Position numbers and translations under genes: made by a program | From: Chitinophagaceae bacterium UBA3961 | GTDB taxonomy: Bacteria > Bacteroidota > Bacteroidia > Chitinophagales > Chitinophagaceae | Assembly (NCBI GenBank): GCA_002385265.1 | Contig: DGDD01000207.1 | Span: forward strand, 1 to 21,949 | Direction of reading: 5' to 3' | DNA: 21,949 nucleotides | Notes under the pieces: model-generated | Told to the model about the DNA's origin: nothing | Database searches by the model: none | What the model saw: only the letters and a program-made list of their open reading frames with translations | Shown here: piece after piece, positions 8,949 through 20,255 of the stretch | Layout: every line of letters starts with the position of its first letter | Numbering within the stretch: position 1 is the stretch's first letter

Positions 8949-9067
8949 GAGGGGCAGACTTGTAAGTGAAGTGAAGCACATATGCATTCTAATGAATTCT
9001 GATGCTTTATGAAGTAGTTCTCTCATTTGCTAATTGACAAACTTTCAAATTAACCAATTAATAAGAC

Positions 9068-9829
9068 ATGGAACAGACAATCAATGTCACACTTCGCGTT
9101 TGGAGACAGAAAAATGCAAATACGGATGGTAAATTCGAATCGTATCCGGTTTCGAATGTATCGACAGAAATGTCTTTCCTTGAAATGATCGATGTGTTGA
9201 ACGAACAATTGATCAAAGAAGGAAAAGATCCAATTGCATTCGATCACGACTGCCGCGAAGGGATCTGTGGTATGTGTTCAATGTATATCAATGGACGCCC
9301 ACATGGTCCTTGGCATGCAAACACAACTTGTCAATTGCACATGCGTGCCTATAAAGATGGCGATACCATCACGGTTGAACCTTGGAGAGCCAATTCTTTC
9401 CCTGTTATCAAAGACTTAGTTGTTGACCGCTCTGCTTTCGACCGCATTATTCAAGCAGGTGGATACATTTCAGTTAACACCGGTAACGCAGTAGACGCAA
9501 ACGCTGTTCCAGTTGAAAAGCAAAAGGCAGATTCAGCCTTTGCTGCAGCAGCTTGTATCGGTTGTGGAGCTTGCGTAGCCGCATGTAAGAACTCTTCTGC
9601 AATGCTTTTTGTATCTGCAAAGGTTTCTCACCTTTCTTTGCTACCTCAAGGTGCGCCTGAACGCAAAACACGTGTAATGAATATGATCGCTCAAATGGAT
9701 AAAGAAGGCTTTGGAGCATGTACAAATACAGGCGCCTGTGAAGCGGTTTGTCCTAAGGAAATTTCCATCAGCAATATCGCACGATTGAACCAAGAATACC
9801 TCTCATCTAGTTTCACAACTGCCGAATAA
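9068..9829 (+). CDS. sdhB: Succinate dehydrogenase/fumarate reductase iron-sulfur subunit
   Basis: Relays electrons from the flavin of SdhA to the hemes or quinone of SdhC through three clusters. In the 253 residues the [2Fe-2S] ligands are Cys62, Cys67, Cys70 and Cys88 (CREGICGMC and NTTC). A first tetranuclear cluster uses Cys163, Cys166 and Cys169 (CIGCGAC), with Cys173 and Cys228 ending the neighbouring motifs. The last cluster uses Cys218 and Cys224 ([12 protein letters not shown]). All ligand positions are intact. The N-terminal ~110 residues form the ferredoxin-like domain. It is the last gene of the sdhCAB operon, closed by a strong terminator 20 bp after the stop. Confidence 0.97.
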   Translation: MEQTINVTLRVWRQKNANTDGKFESYPVSNVSTEMSFLEMIDVLNEQLIKEGKDPIAFDHDCREGICGMCSMYINGRPHGPWHANTTCQLHMRAYKDGDTITVEPWRANSFPVIKDLVVDRSAFDRIIQAGGYISVNTGNAVDANAVPVEKQKADSAFAAAACIGCGACVAACKNSSAMLFVSAKVSHLSLLPQGAPERKTRVMNMIAQMDKEGFGACTNTGACEAVCPKEISISNIARLNQEYLSSSFTTAE

Positions 9830-9848
9830 GAGTTTCTTGTAAGTAAAT

Positions 9849-9882
9849 AAAAAAACCGAGTTCTTGATGGACTCGGTTTTTT
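9849..9882. terminator. Bidirectional terminator between sdhB and the convergent beta-barrel gene
   Basis: A 12-bp perfect stem joins AAAAAACCGAGT (9850-9861) and ACTCGGTTTTTT (9871-9882) with a 9-base loop. It has six T on the plus side and seven T on the minus side (A-run 9849-9855), so it can end transcripts from both directions. Confidence 0.9.
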
Positions 9883-9898
9883 ATTGATATAGTATTGA

Positions 9899-10519
9899 TT
9901 ACTCTTCTGTAATATCGTATTGCTCTCGTTTTAGCCCTATGTAAACTCGGAAACGGATGCCAATTTGATTGTAACTGATGCCATTGAAATTTAGTACCTG
10001 ATAACCAAGTCCCAAGCCCATTACTGTCTCCGGACCGTAAATATCAGCTCCAATAGTAAGCCCACCGTTTGCACCGCTTTCTTTAATGCTGCCAAACCTA
10101 TTGTACCTGTAACCAGCTTCAGGATTCACCCAGAATGTTTTATTGAAATTGTATCGAATTCCGGGATTGAGCAGCAATTGTTGCTGATTGTCGTATCGAG
10201 CGCGTGGATCCGCAGAATTCACATAGCTCTTGCCTTGCCACCAGCTGTACACCCCGCGTCCGGTAATCGTCCAATGATCGTCTATATGATACCAAATGCC
10301 TATTTCTGGCCCAAAACCAAATGAGGCATATTTTTTCCAATCTCCTTGCGGAAGATCGCCGCTTACTCCCAGTGAAAAAACGAGGTCTTTTTGAAAGCTT
10401 ACTTCTTTTGATTTCTGAATTCGATCGGCTGCAAAGTGTTTTGGTGCATCTTGTGCATAAACATTGGTAAATTGCACCATAACAAACAATAATAACAGCA
10501 TATTTACTTTTCTATACAT
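9899..10519 (-). CDS. Outer-membrane beta-barrel protein, unknown function
   Basis: 206 residues from the chosen start, with signal peptide MYRKVNMLLLLFVMVQFTNVYA (cleavage after Ala22). The mature part is built of alternating amphipathic strands (for example LVFSLGVSGDLP, WTITGRGVYSWW, FWVNPEAGYRYNRFG, VMGLGLGYQVLNF, IGIRFRVYIGL) and ends with an aromatic/basic strand, like the small 8-stranded porin-like barrels of Bacteroidota. The frame is open to an ATG at 10597. That start would put about 26 residues before the signal peptide and lies upstream of a good promoter (10560-10567), so 10519 is preferred. No partner gene suggests a role. Confidence 0.75.
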   Translation of the reverse strand: MYRKVNMLLLLFVMVQFTNVYAQDAPKHFAADRIQKSKEVSFQKDLVFSLGVSGDLPQGDWKKYASFGFGPEIGIWYHIDDHWTITGRGVYSWWQGKSYVNSADPRARYDNQQQLLLNPGIRYNFNKTFWVNPEAGYRYNRFGSIKESGANGGLTIGADIYGPETVMGLGLGYQVLNFNGISYNQIGIRFRVYIGLKREQYDITEE

Positions 10520-10559
10520 AAGCAGAATTTCGACTACAAAATAAAGAAAATATGTAGAA

Positions 10560-10567
10560 CAAAGGTA
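10560..10567 (-). promoter_or_regulatory. -7 promoter element for the beta-barrel gene
   Basis: On the minus strand TACCTTTG exactly matches the Bacteroidota -7 consensus TAnnTTTG, about 40 nt upstream of the chosen ATG. I find no good -33 TTG at the usual 19-21 bp distance. Confidence 0.45.
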
Positions 10568-10600
10568 GTTGGGGAAAATGTTCAGCGGTAAGTTCAATAA

Positions 10601-10630
10601 TTGAAAAAATCCTATTTTAAAGTACGATTG
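10601..10630 (+). promoter_or_regulatory. Candidate promoter of the S9 peptidase gene
   Basis: TTG (10601-10603), a 19-bp spacer, then TACGATTG (10623-10630), one base from TAnnTTTG. The predicted transcription start would fall almost at the ATG at 10639. Either the leader is very short or translation starts at the second ATG, 10654. Confidence 0.5.
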
Positions 10631-10638
10631 CTAACTTA

Positions 10639-12813
10639 ATGACTTTCAAAAATATGACTAGAACTTGCACCATCGGGCTGGTAGCTATATGTTTAATTTC
10701 AGCCTGTAAAGAACCCACATCAATGAACCATAAAAATTTTCAATGGCCCACCGGCTTTACCCCACCCGTTGCAGAGAAAAAAGACAAAGAGGTAGGAATG
10801 CATGGCGACAAGCGTAATGATGAGTACTATTGGATGAATGATTACTTTAAAAAAGGACCCGATAGCACCAAAGTGGTTCAGTACTTGGAAGCTGAAAATG
10901 CTTATCTCGATTCAATGACGTCGGGACTTAAAGGGTTCGAAGACAAGCTCTTCTCTGAATTGAAAGGAAGAATAAAAGAAAAAGATGAATCAGTACCTGT
11001 TTTGAACAATGGGTACTATTACTATTCTCGATTTGTAGAAGGAAAAGATTATTCGGTTTATTGCAGAAAGAAAGGCTCTTTAGATGCTCCGGAAGAAGTG
11101 TTATTGGATGTAAATAGAATGGCTGAAGGGCATAGTTATTATTCTGTAGCAGGATACGATGTGAGCCCGGACAATAAAATCATAGCATATGGTGTAGACA
11201 CTGTTTCTCGTCGTCAATATGTGATACATTTCAAGAACTTGGAAACCGGCACTGAATACGCTGATTTAATCACCAATACCGACGGTGGAGTGGAATGGGC
11301 TAATGATAATAAAACGGTATTCTACACGCAGAACAACCCAACAACACTGTTATCTGAAAAGATCAAACGTCACACTTTGGGTACAGCTGCTTCATCCGAC
11401 GCTGTTGTTTACCAAGAGAAAGACAACTCCAACTATATAGGTATTCTCAAAACAAAAAGTGAGAAATACATCATGATCTATTCCGGAGGTACCTTGAGTT
11501 CTGAAATGTGGTACCTCGATGCCGACAAGCCAATGGACGCATTTAAGTCCATTCAACCTAGGATGAAAAATGTGTTGTACAATGTGGATCATTGGAACGA
11601 TAAATTCTTGATCGTTACAAACAAAGATGCCATTAATTTCAAGTTGGTTGAAACCCCTGTCTCACAAACTGGTGTTGAAAACTGGAAAGATCTCATTCCT
11701 CATAATCCGAATGTATTACTGGAGGGTTTGGAAGTGTTCAAAGACTTTATGGTTGTTACAGAAAGGAAAGAAGGCCTACTACAATTGCGCATCAAAAACT
11801 GGAAAACAGGTCAAGAACATTATCTTGATTTTGGTGAACCTGCTTATACAGCCTACGTTGGTGCTAACTATGATTATAGTTCTACCACTCTTCGATACAA
11901 TTACACTTCTCTCACTACTCCGAATTCTGTTTTTGATTATGATATGAATTCAAAAGTGAAGAAGTTGATGAAACAAACCGAGGTTTTGGGCGGGTTCAAA
12001 AAAGAAGACTATGTAACAGAGCGCATCTTTGCAACTTCAAGAGACGGAAAGAAAATTCCCATATCAATAGTTTACAAAAAAGGATTTGAAAAGAATGGTA
12101 AAGCTCCATTGTTAGAATATGCCTATGGCTCTTATGGATATAGTACCGATGCTGCTTTTAATAGAAATGCCTTGAGTTTGTTAGACCGAGGGTTTGCTTA
12201 TGCAATAGCGCATATTAGAGGTGGCCAAGAAATGGGTCGTACTTGGTATGAAGATGGAAAGATGCAGAAAAAGCAAAACTCATTTAACGATTTTATCGAT
12301 TGTGCTGAGTTTCTCATCAGTGAAAAATGGACCAGTAAAGACCATTTGTATGCGAATGGCGGAAGTGCAGGAGGGCTGCTAATGGGCGCCATTGTTACGC
12401 AGCGTCCTGATCTTTGGCACGGGGTTATTGCCGACGTTCCATTCGTAGACGTGGTAACAACTATGTTGGATGAATCCATTCCACTTACTTCAAACGAGTG
12501 GGACGAATGGGGGAATCCCAAAAACAAAGAAGATTATTTTTATATGAAATCCTATTCGCCTTACGATAATGTTGGTCCAATAAATTATCCTAATATGCTG
12601 GTTACTACTGGATTGCACGATTCGCAAGTGCAATACTTCGAACCGGCTAAATGGGTGGCGAGAATGCGTGCCAAAAAAACCGGGAACAACTTGTTGTTGT
12701 TCAAAACCAACATGAATGCAGGCCATGGAGGAGCTTCCGGAAGGTTTCAGCCTTTGAAAGAAACGGCCTTAAAGTACGCTTTCATTTTAGCTTTGGAAAA
12801 CAAAGTGGAATAA
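10639..12813 (+). CDS. Oligopeptidase B-like S9 family serine peptidase, lipoprotein
   Basis: Prolyl-oligopeptidase-family (S9A) peptidase of 724 residues, most like protease II/oligopeptidase B, which cuts short peptides after basic residues. The N-terminal part (about 40-440) is the beta-propeller that gates access. The C-terminal alpha/beta-hydrolase domain has YANGGSAGGLLMG with nucleophile Ser576, Asp661 in GLHDSQVQYFEP, and His696 in NAGHGG. An N-terminal lipoprotein signal ends in lipobox ISAC (Cys23), so it should be membrane-anchored outside the cytoplasm, unlike cytosolic E. coli PtrB. Cys-Lys-Glu after the lipobox loosely resembles the Lys/acidic surface-export signal described in Flavobacteriia. 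ATG 10654 (Met6) is an alternative start and keeps the lipobox. A terminator follows 21 bp after the stop. Specificity is inferred only from the family. Confidence 0.9.
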   Translation: MTFKNMTRTCTIGLVAICLISACKEPTSMNHKNFQWPTGFTPPVAEKKDKEVGMHGDKRNDEYYWMNDYFKKGPDSTKVVQYLEAENAYLDSMTSGLKGFEDKLFSELKGRIKEKDESVPVLNNGYYYYSRFVEGKDYSVYCRKKGSLDAPEEVLLDVNRMAEGHSYYSVAGYDVSPDNKIIAYGVDTVSRRQYVIHFKNLETGTEYADLITNTDGGVEWANDNKTVFYTQNNPTTLLSEKIKRHTLGTAASSDAVVYQEKDNSNYIGILKTKSEKYIMIYSGGTLSSEMWYLDADKPMDAFKSIQPRMKNVLYNVDHWNDKFLIVTNKDAINFKLVETPVSQTGVENWKDLIPHNPNVLLEGLEVFKDFMVVTERKEGLLQLRIKNWKTGQEHYLDFGEPAYTAYVGANYDYSSTTLRYNYTSLTTPNSVFDYDMNSKVKKLMKQTEVLGGFKKEDYVTERIFATSRDGKKIPISIVYKKGFEKNGKAPLLEYAYGSYGYSTDAAFNRNALSLLDRGFAYAIAHIRGGQEMGRTWYEDGKMQKKQNSFNDFIDCAEFLISEKWTSKDHLYANGGSAGGLLMGAIVTQRPDLWHGVIADVPFVDVVTTMLDESIPLTSNEWDEWGNPKNKEDYFYMKSYSPYDNVGPINYPNMLVTTGLHDSQVQYFEPAKWVARMRAKKTGNNLLLFKTNMNAGHGGASGRFQPLKETALKYAFILALENKVE

Positions 12814-12822
12814 CATAACTAG

Positions 12823-15339
<2,517 letters not shown>

Positions 15340-15469
15340 GGAGCAATAGACAAGTAGAATTCGAAAAACGCTGCAATGTTCGGGCACCTTTTTTAAGCTA
15401 AATAGGTTGAAAAACAGTGTGTTAGGGCAATAAATTGTAAATTTAAACGCTTATACTCAAAGAAACTTT

Positions 15470-18400
15470 TTGCGCGCTGCTCAGTTAATACTGCTTTTGA
15501 TCGTATCGTTGGGCATAAATACCATTCAAGCTCAACAGGGATCGTCTATTCTGTCTAATCAGCGCACTAAATACATTAAGCCCTCTCTCAAGTTTACCAG
15601 CATTGACAGTTCTAGCATCGTTCCTCGTTCACTTGTAGTAGTGGGTATACCCGACTCAACCTTAGAAGTGGATTGGGCAAATGCTTCCATTCGGTTTTTA
15701 CAATTGCCCTTTTTTGATTCAGTGCTTATTCGTTACCGAGTATTCCCCGGAAAGCTTACGGCTATTGCCAATCACATGAACTACGATTCAGTCATGAACA
15801 ATTTCATGGCGCAGCCCTTTGTACCCAATTTTGGAAGCGATGATAAAGACAGTCGGTTCTTCAATTTCGGCAACATCAATTATAACGGTAGTTTCGGAAG
15901 AGGTCTTTCTTTTGGTAATAGCCAAGACGCCGTGGTTACCTCCAATTTAAATCTGCAATTGAGCGGGTACTTGGCCGATAGTATCGAGATAACTGCTGCC
16001 ATTACCGATAACAACATTCCCATTCAACCCGATGGCAATACGCAACAACTCAACGAATTTGATCGCATTTTTCTTCAATTCAAAAAGGAGAGATGGCAAT
16101 TGAGTTTAGGCGATATTGATATCAGGCAGCAACAAAGTTATTTTTTGAGTTTCTATAAACGCTTACAAGGTGCTGCATTTGAAACTACCAATCCGGTGGG
16201 TAAGAACACAACCAATAAAACCATTGTGAGTGGATCGGTGGCTAAAGGAAAATTCACCCGAAATGTATTTCAAGGCTTGGAAGGCAACCAGGGGCCTTAT
16301 CGATTAACCGGGGCAAACAACGAATTCTATTTCGTGGTTCTTGCAAATACAGAACGTGTTTTTATTGACGGTGAATTAATGCAACGAGGGGAAGACCAAG
16401 ATTATGTAATCAACTACAACACTGCGGAAATCACTTTCATGCCCAAGCGCATGATTACAAAGGATAAAAGGATTCAAGTAGAGTTTGAATATGCGGATCG
16501 AAATTACTTGAATGCCAATATTTATCTTGCTAATGAACTCAGTTTTGGTAAAAAGGGTGCATTTAGAATGGGGTACTTTGCCAATAGCGATGCAAAGAAT
16601 TCGCCCATCAACCAAACCCTTGATCCGGCACAAAAGAACTTTCTTGCTCAATTGGGCGATAGCGTGCAGAACGCATTTTATCCCAATGCAGTACTCGATA
16701 CTTTTGCTTCCGGTCGGATATTCTATAAAAAAATAGATACTGTTTACAACGGCGGTGCAAGTCGCGATTCAATATATGTTTACTCCACCAATGCCGATAG
16801 TGCAAAATACACCTTGTCATTCATAAACGTGGGAGAAGGGAAGGGGAATTACATGCCCGATTTTAACGGTGCCAACGGGAAAGTATATAGATGGATAGAG
16901 CCAATAAATGGAGTGAAACAAGGTCAGTACGAACCGGCCGTTTTTCTGGTTTCGCCAAAACGAACTCAGGTGCTTTCGCTAGGTGGGGATTATCAATTTT
17001 CGAAGACAACACAGCTAATTGTAGAGGGGGCCATGAGTAAATACGATGTGAATTTGTTCTCATCAAAAGACAAATCTGATAATACCGGACTCGCTACCAA
17101 ATGGCAGCTCAAAAATCAGTTTCCAATAAAAGGCACGCAACGAAAATTAACTGCTGACATTGGCTATGAATGGGTTTCTCATCGATTCAAACCACTGGAG
17201 CGCCTGAGAAATGTAGAGTTCACCCGTGACTGGGGCCTGCCTTTACAGCAAACAATACCTGTAGACGAACAAATTCTTACCGCCGCAGTTGGAATACAAG
17301 ACAACAAAACAGGAACCGTTAAGCTTCAATCTACACAGTACACAAGAGGCGATGGCTTCAAAGGATGGAAACAGAGTTTACAGCAATCACAGTCACTTAA
17401 AGAATGGCGGTTAAACAATACCGCTTCCTACGCTTCTGTAGATTTGCCGATGTACAAAGGATATTTTTGGAGACCCAGTTTACAAATCAGCAGAACTTTT
17501 AAAAAGCTCTCCAACTATACGATCAGTGGTTCTTACAATTTAGAGCGAAACGATATTCGGTCTAAACAGACAGATTCAGTCTCTGTACAAAGTTTTTCAT
17601 TTGAAACCATTCAACTGGGTTTTCGTTCCGACGACTCCAAGGCCAATAAATGGGGCATTTCTTATTTCACAAGAACCGACGCCTATCCTCTTGGCAAAGG
17701 TTTGTTGCGTGCCGATCGTAGTCAAAACTATCAGTTTAATGCAGAACTTCTAAAAAGCGAAGCACATCAATTTAGAATGAGTGCCACTTATCGAAGTTTG
17801 TCGATCATTAAAGATGGTATAACCGGGTTAAAGGCCGACAATAGCCTCTTAAGCCGAACAGAATATGCAGCAAATATTCTCAAAGGAATGATCACGGGAA
17901 ATCTTCTCTATGAAATTGGAGCAGGACAAGAACAAAAGCGTGATTTGGCTTATTTGGAAGTACCGGCCGGACAAGGGGTTTATACATGGATCGACTACAA
18001 CAACGATGGCATTCAGCAATTAAACGAATTTGAAGAAGCGGCTTTTGCAGACCAGCGAAAATACATTCTCATTTTTACGCCCACTAATGAATACATCAAA
18101 GCCAATTACAATAATTTCAATTATCAGATTAGTTTGAATCCACGAAATGCCATTGATCCATTGAATGCTAAAGGTTTTAAGAAGTTCATATCGAAGATCA
18201 ATTTGCAAAGTAGTTACCAAGTGAGTAAGAAAGCAAAAAGCAACGGCGATCTTTCTTTCGATCCCTTTAGTGCCAAGTTAAACGACACTTCTTTAATTGT
18301 ATTGAATTCAGTATTTGCTAACTCATTTTCGTTTAACAGATTCAGTACCAAATGGGGATTTGATATTAATAGTGTGAAAACAAGCAATAAGAGTCTTCTT

Positions 18401-18967
18401 ACCTATGGATATGAAAGTAGGGAGGTACAAGATTGGACTACAAGAGCGCGTTGGATCATCAATAAAACCTTTACTATTGATGGAACCGGCCGTTGGGGAT
18501 ACAACAGGCTTGTGAGTTCCAATCCAAAATTTGGCAACCGAAATTACAATATCGATTTGTACAGTATTGAACCGAGACTGAGCATTATTCGAAAATCCAA
18601 CCTTCGCATAGCTGCCAGTTACAAGTATGCGAACAAAAAGAATTCAGTAGGAGATCAAGAAAGGGCTGTTTCCAATGCTATAATAAGTGAGATAAAATAC
18701 ACGATACTCCAGAAAACATCCATTCAAGGAAAATTCACCTATAATAGTATTGACTTTAGTTCCAATGCTAGTCCTGTGAATTTGAATGCACCCTCTGCCT
18801 ATATCATGTTAGATGGTTTAACGCCGGGTAAGAACTATTTATGGTCGATTGATTTAACCAAGCGCTTGTCGAATAGCCTTGAAATGAATATTCAATATGA
18901 GGGAAGGCAACCGGGTACCGGCAGGGTAGTGCATATTGGTAGGGCAGGAATCAAAGCCATCTTATAG
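15470..18967 (+). CDS. Large outer-membrane/surface beta-barrel-like protein, unknown function
   Basis: 1165 residues. The signal peptide MRAAQLILLLIVSLGINTIQA directs export. The start must be non-ATG: TTG at 15470 is the best choice, because the frame has no ATG after the stop at 15431. A weak promoter-like TAAATTTA (15438-15445) lies just upstream. The N-terminal domain (about 30-110) is globular. After it come long runs of alternating strands with Tyr/Asn/Ser turns up to an end typical of barrels (IGRAGIKAIL). The segment RVFIDGELMQRGEDQDYVIN to EFEYADRNY (about 296-345) resembles a module I associate with very large Bacteroidota surface proteins such as SprA. DYNNDGIQQLNEFE (842-855) has an EF-hand-like calcium loop spacing. 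I cannot name the family or function. Confidence 0.8.
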   Translation: MRAAQLILLLIVSLGINTIQAQQGSSILSNQRTKYIKPSLKFTSIDSSSIVPRSLVVVGIPDSTLEVDWANASIRFLQLPFFDSVLIRYRVFPGKLTAIANHMNYDSVMNNFMAQPFVPNFGSDDKDSRFFNFGNINYNGSFGRGLSFGNSQDAVVTSNLNLQLSGYLADSIEITAAITDNNIPIQPDGNTQQLNEFDRIFLQFKKERWQLSLGDIDIRQQQSYFLSFYKRLQGAAFETTNPVGKNTTNKTIVSGSVAKGKFTRNVFQGLEGNQGPYRLTGANNEFYFVVLANTERVFIDGELMQRGEDQDYVINYNTAEITFMPKRMITKDKRIQVEFEYADRNYLNANIYLANELSFGKKGAFRMGYFANSDAKNSPINQTLDPAQKNFLAQLGDSVQNAFYPNAVLDTFASGRIFYKKIDTVYNGGASRDSIYVYSTNADSAKYTLSFINVGEGKGNYMPDFNGANGKVYRWIEPINGVKQGQYEPAVFLVSPKRTQVLSLGGDYQFSKTTQLIVEGAMSKYDVNLFSSKDKSDNTGLATKWQLKNQFPIKGTQRKLTADIGYEWVSHRFKPLERLRNVEFTRDWGLPLQQTIPVDEQILTAAVGIQDNKTGTVKLQSTQYTRGDGFKGWKQSLQQSQSLKEWRLNNTASYASVDLPMYKGYFWRPSLQISRTFKKLSNYTISGSYNLERNDIRSKQTDSVSVQSFSFETIQLGFRSDDSKANKWGISYFTRTDAYPLGKGLLRADRSQNYQFNAELLKSEAHQFRMSATYRSLSIIKDGITGLKADNSLLSRTEYAANILKGMITGNLLYEIGAGQEQKRDLAYLEVPAGQGVYTWIDYNNDGIQQLNEFEEAAFADQRKYILIFTPTNEYIKANYNNFNYQISLNPRNAIDPLNAKGFKKFISKINLQSSYQVSKKAKSNGDLSFDPFSAKLNDTSLIVLNSVFANSFSFNRFSTKWGFDINSVKTSNKSLLTYGYESREVQDWTTRARWIINKTFTIDGTGRWGYNRLVSSNPKFGNRNYNIDLYSIEPRLSIIRKSNLRIAASYKYANKKNSVGDQERAVSNAIISEIKYTILQKTSIQGKFTYNSIDFSSNASPVNLNAPSAYIMLDGLTPGKNYLWSIDLTKRLSNSLEMNIQYEGRQPGTGRVVHIGRAGIKAIL

Positions 18968-19019
18968 GAGCATTAAGTCAATATCTATTTTTTGTTTTGG
19001 TATTCTTCAACATTACCAC

Positions 19020-19045
19020 AAAAAAAGAATCCCGCATAAGCGGGA
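19020..19045 (-). terminator. Terminator of the coiled-coil protein gene
   Basis: 6-bp GC-rich stem TCCCGC (19030-19035) and GCGGGA (19040-19045) with loop ATAA. Read on the minus strand it is followed by TTCTTTTTTT (19029-19020), a good T-tract. On the plus strand only CCCCTTTTCT follows, so any action on the 15470-18967 transcript would be weak. Confidence 0.75.
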
Positions 19046-19077
19046 CCCCTTTTCTATTCTAAACTGTGGATTGACGA

Positions 19078-20055
19078 TTATCCGAAGATGCCACCTTTCT
19101 TCAACTCACTGTATCCTTCACCAATTTTGAAACCATTGTGGTAGATCTCAATTTTGTATTTACCGGTTTTGAAGGCAGTGCCTTGTTTCCAAGCAAATTC
19201 AACGTGGCTTTTCTTACCTGCTTCAAATGCTACCGGTACTTTAGAAGTAAATGATTTTTCACCTTCTTCACGAGTAGTGAACTTACCAGACCCTAAAGAC
19301 TCAACAGATACCGGTTGGCCATCAGGACCAGTGATGCATACAAATACATCTGTATTTCCTGTAGTAGCGATGCGATTGTCAACATCGAAAGAGATCACTA
19401 ACTTATCTACACGCTTAGCAGTGCTCGTTACTTTCTCTTTACCGCCTCTGCGCTCGTTTACCGGAGTGATAGCGATAGAAGAAGCATTGAGGGTAGAAGC
19501 TACATCTACTTTCTTCTCTAACTCTTGCTTAGCAGTAGTAGTTGTTTGAAGATCGGTAGTAAGTTGAGTTGATTTTTGTTTTTCTGTGCCTAAATCAGTT
19601 GACAATTGTGCATTCTCAGCTTTCAAACGCTCAACTTCTGCTTCCAAACCATTGATTTTTTCATTCAATTGTTTGATCAACTCTTCAGCTTCAATTTTTT
19701 CAGCTTCAGTGAGTTTTTGCTTTTTCATTAAACCATCGATACGCTTTTTCAATGAACTGATTTCACCGGTGCGAGAAGAAAGTTGATTTTCCAACTCGTT
19801 GTTACGTCCGGTTAATGAATCCAAACGACCTAATGCAGCGCGGTAGCTAATATCAAGTTCGTTCTTTGAAGAATCGATGGTTACGATTTCCTTTTGCAGT
19901 TGTGCAACTTGTTTATCGGAATTGTTTTTGTCCCATAAAAAATATCCCCAAGTACCTAAAATACCTACTGCTAATAAAGCAATAATGAGATTTTTTGAAT
20001 CCTTTTTAGGAGCTGGACTTTGAGGTGTTGCAGATGGATAATTGGTAGTGCTCAT
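19078..20055 (-). CDS. Membrane-anchored coiled-coil protein with C-terminal beta domain
   Basis: 325 residues in four parts. First comes a short Pro/Ser-rich tail (1-20). One transmembrane segment follows (about 22-41, LIIALLAVGILGTWGYFLW). A long coiled coil spans about 45-185 (heptad-like stretches such as LKKRIDGLM, AEELIKQLNEKINGLEAEVERLKAENAQL, 123-151). The beta-rich C-terminal domain (about 205-325) has KLVISFDVDNRIA, DVFVCITGPDGQPV and KTGKYKIEIYHNGFKIGEG. The topology is probably inside-out: short tail in the cytoplasm and the rod plus beta domain in the periplasm. The C-terminal fold suggests a binding or adhesive head. I recognise no named family. Neighbours are unrelated. It has its own terminator, and a 9-bp palindrome lies about 45 bp upstream of its start. 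Confidence 0.8.
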   Translation of the reverse strand: MSTTNYPSATPQSPAPKKDSKNLIIALLAVGILGTWGYFLWDKNNSDKQVAQLQKEIVTIDSSKNELDISYRAALGRLDSLTGRNNELENQLSSRTGEISSLKKRIDGLMKKQKLTEAEKIEAEELIKQLNEKINGLEAEVERLKAENAQLSTDLGTEKQKSTQLTTDLQTTTTAKQELEKKVDVASTLNASSIAITPVNERRGGKEKVTSTAKRVDKLVISFDVDNRIATTGNTDVFVCITGPDGQPVSVESLGSGKFTTREEGEKSFTSKVPVAFEAGKKSHVEFAWKQGTAFKTGKYKIEIYHNGFKIGEGYSELKKGGIFG

Positions 20056-20099
20056 GATTAATGTTTATTTATTCGTTTAATGAGTTTGTTTCGTACGAC

Positions 20100-20120
20100 C
20101 ATGGTTTTTCCAAAACCATG
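20100..20120. repeat. Perfect 9-bp inverted repeat upstream of the coiled-coil gene
   Basis: CATGGTTTT (20100-20108), loop TCC, AAAACCATG (20112-20120). No T-tract follows on either strand, so it is not a terminator. It sits about 45-65 bp before the ATG of the minus-strand gene ending at 20055, where an operator or 5'-leader hairpin could be. The rest of the 200-bp divergent region shows no other structure. Confidence 0.6.
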
Positions 20121-20203
20121 CCAAAAACGTTTTTTCATATAAGTAAATTTAGTTATCTATAATTCAAAAGCATTCAGTTTCAATTAGTTTTGGTGGTAAA
20201 ATT

Positions 20204-20236
20204 TCTGGAAGGACAGCAGTTTTTGATGTAATATTG
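20204..20236 (+). promoter_or_regulatory. Candidate holA promoter
   Basis: TCTG (20204-20207), 21-bp spacer, TAATATTG (20229-20236). Each element is one base from the Bacteroidota consensus (TTTG and TAnnTTTG), with the same spacing and -33 variant as the sdhC candidate. It lies 19 bp upstream of the ATG. Confidence 0.4.
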
Positions 20237-20255
20237 CGACCTGATTTCGTGAAAA

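Noticed and set aside
10520..10597. Upstream start for the beta-barrel protein
   Set aside because: It would bury the signal peptide behind 26 residues and lies upstream of the TACCTTTG promoter element.
18994..19027. Imperfect hairpin GGTA/TACC with flanking T and A runs after the 1165-residue gene
   Set aside because: The core is four pairs and the rest is low-complexity T/A pairing with mismatches. It is not convincing as a terminator or element.
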